NCBI GenBank assembly: GCA_031401035.1
Contig: JANNRA010000160.1
Coordinates: 1 to 17,412 of the forward strand
Direction: 5' to 3'
Length of the DNA stretch: 17,412 nucleotides
Source of the DNA: JANNRA01 sp031401035
GTDB taxonomy: Bacteria; Desulfobacterota; Binatia; HRBIN30; CADEER01
In this document: positions 16,608 to 17,412 of the stretch, piece by piece
Numbering within the stretch: the first letter of the stretch is position 1
Layout: each line of letters begins with the position of its first letter
Notes under the pieces: model-generated
What the model saw: only the letters and a program-made list of their open reading frames with translations
Told to the model about the DNA's origin: nothing
The model's database searches: none
Position numbers and translations under genes: made by a program

Positions 16608-17330
16608 ATGGGAACAGCGATCGTCGTCGGCGTCGGCGCCGAGGCGGGCCTCGGCGGCGCCCTGTGCAAGCGCATCGGGCGCGGCGGCCTGCACGTCTTT
16701 GTCGCTGGACGGACGCCGGCGCGCATCGATCAGGTGGCGGCGGCGGTCACCGCCGGCGGCGGGCAGGCGACCGCGCTCGCCACCGACACGACGCTCGAGG
16801 CCGACGTGATGCGCCTCTTCGACCGCGCCGCCGCCAGCGGGCCGATCGAGCTGGTGGTCTTCAACGCCGGTGGCAACCAGACGGCCAACCTGGTCGACAT
16901 GGACGCGGCGTTCTTCGAGAACGTCTGGCGCGTCGCCTGCTTCGGCGGCTTCCTGGTCGGCCGCGAGGCGGCGCGGCGCCTGGCGCCGCAGGGGCACGGC
17001 ACGGTGCTGTTCACCGGCGCCACCGGCTCGCTGCGCGCGCGGCCGCCGTTCATCGCCTTCGCCTCGGCCAAGGCGGCGCTGCGCGCCGTCGCCCAGGGCA
17101 TGGCGCGCGAGTTCGGCCCGCAGGGGCTGCACGTGGCGCACGTGATCATCGACGGCGGCATCGACGGCGAGCGCCTGCACACCTTCGCGCCCGGCTTCGT
17201 CGCCGCCAAGGGCACCGAGGGTCTGCTCGATCTCGACGCCATCGCCGAGACCTACTGGCAGCTGCACCTGCAGCACCGCACCGCCTGGACGCACGAACTC
17301 GACCTGCGGCCGTTCAAGGAGCCGTTCTAG
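16608..17330 (+). CDS. SDR-fold protein with altered catalytic residues
   Basis: These 240 residues start at ATG 16608 behind AGGAGG. The Rossmann motif GVGAEAGLG (8-16), AGRTPARI after beta-2 and NAGG in the middle identify the SDR fold. At the active site the usual YxxxK is F151-x3-K155 (AFASAKAAL), and the position of the catalytic Ser is Ala138 in TGATGS, so Lys is kept but Tyr and Ser are not. The text FIAFASAKAALRAVAQGMAR and HVAHVIIDGGIDG matches a widespread SDR subfamily which, as I recall it, carries this change, so it is probably a family trait rather than decay. The reaction is uncertain: it may act in a different mechanism or as a binding protein. It is 20 bp downstream of the P450 gene, presumably one operon. 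Confidence 0.9.
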   Translation: MGTAIVVGVGAEAGLGGALCKRIGRGGLHVFVAGRTPARIDQVAAAVTAGGGQATALATDTTLEADVMRLFDRAAASGPIELVVFNAGGNQTANLVDMDAAFFENVWRVACFGGFLVGREAARRLAPQGHGTVLFTGATGSLRARPPFIAFASAKAALRAVAQGMAREFGPQGLHVAHVIIDGGIDGERLHTFAPGFVAAKGTEGLLDLDAIAETYWQLHLQHRTAWTHELDLRPFKEPF

Positions 17331-17368
17331 GTCCCCTCACCCTGGGTGTGAGCATCGAAGCACTGGAG

Positions 17369-17388
17369 GGCGCCGCCCCGTCGGCGCC
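17369..17388 (+). terminator. GC-rich stem-loop after the SDR-fold gene
   Basis: GGCGCCG (17369-17375) pairs exactly with 17382-17388 with a 6-nt loop CCCCGT, 38 bp past the stop. A smaller stem CTCAC/GTGAG lies at 17336-17352. A weak GGTTG follows rather than a T-run. Both are consistent with the end of the P450-SDR transcription unit. Confidence 0.45.
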
Positions 17389-17412
17389 GGTTGAATGGAG
17401 CCTCGCGCTTCC

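Overview
This is a GC-rich window of about 17.4 kb with strongly G/C-ending codons, consistent with a MAG from a deltaproteobacterial or Binatota-like lineage. That placement is inferred from gene content (secreted MopE-type repeat proteins, a cytochrome P450 with SDRs, a glutamine synthetase-like/gamma-glutamyl hydrolase pair) and codon bias; no rRNA or marker gene is present.

Layout. (1) 1-1179 holds two outward-facing transporter remnants, both missing their 5' parts: the RCK_C/TrkA-C region of an SLC13-type permease (minus) and the C-terminal half of an APC amino-acid permease (plus). The junction lies at about 361-474 and is either a deletion scar or an assembly chimera. (2) 1303-6503 (minus) encodes two large secreted modular proteins. 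One joins a sugar/sorbosone dehydrogenase-like beta-propeller, and the other a malectin-like domain, to five Cys/Asp-rich MopE-type repeats and a shared C-terminal domain of about 155 residues that I cannot assign to a named family. Tandem GC-rich hairpins separate the genes, and a long, structured, gene-free leader precedes the first-transcribed one. (3) 6984-8561 (plus) is an L7/L12-like + TPR + peptidase-MA metalloprotease gene that appears to carry two compensating frameshifts hiding a transmembrane helix. (4) 8601-10708 is a translationally coupled glutamine synthetase-family ligase and class-I glutamine amidotransferase-like hydrolase, resembling PuuA/PuuD or the aniline-type TdnQ/TdnT pair. 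A large palindromic repeat and a T-run separate it from an SDR (10872-11651). (5) 11688-14143 holds a PNPOx-like flavoprotein (minus) divergent from a LysR regulator, then a sterol desaturase/fatty-acid hydroxylase family membrane enzyme (minus). (6) 14682-17330 (plus) holds a secreted protein of unknown function, a cytochrome P450 and an SDR-fold protein whose catalytic Ser and Tyr are replaced.

The right half looks like small-molecule oxidation and amine metabolism, with no complete pathway visible. The least described part is the secreted-protein pair with interchangeable N-terminal modules on a common repeat-plus-tail chassis. Three plus-strand genes without a Shine-Dalgarno (6984, 8601, 14682) share a TGCTA(C/G) element 16-19 nt upstream of the start, suggesting near-leaderless promoters.
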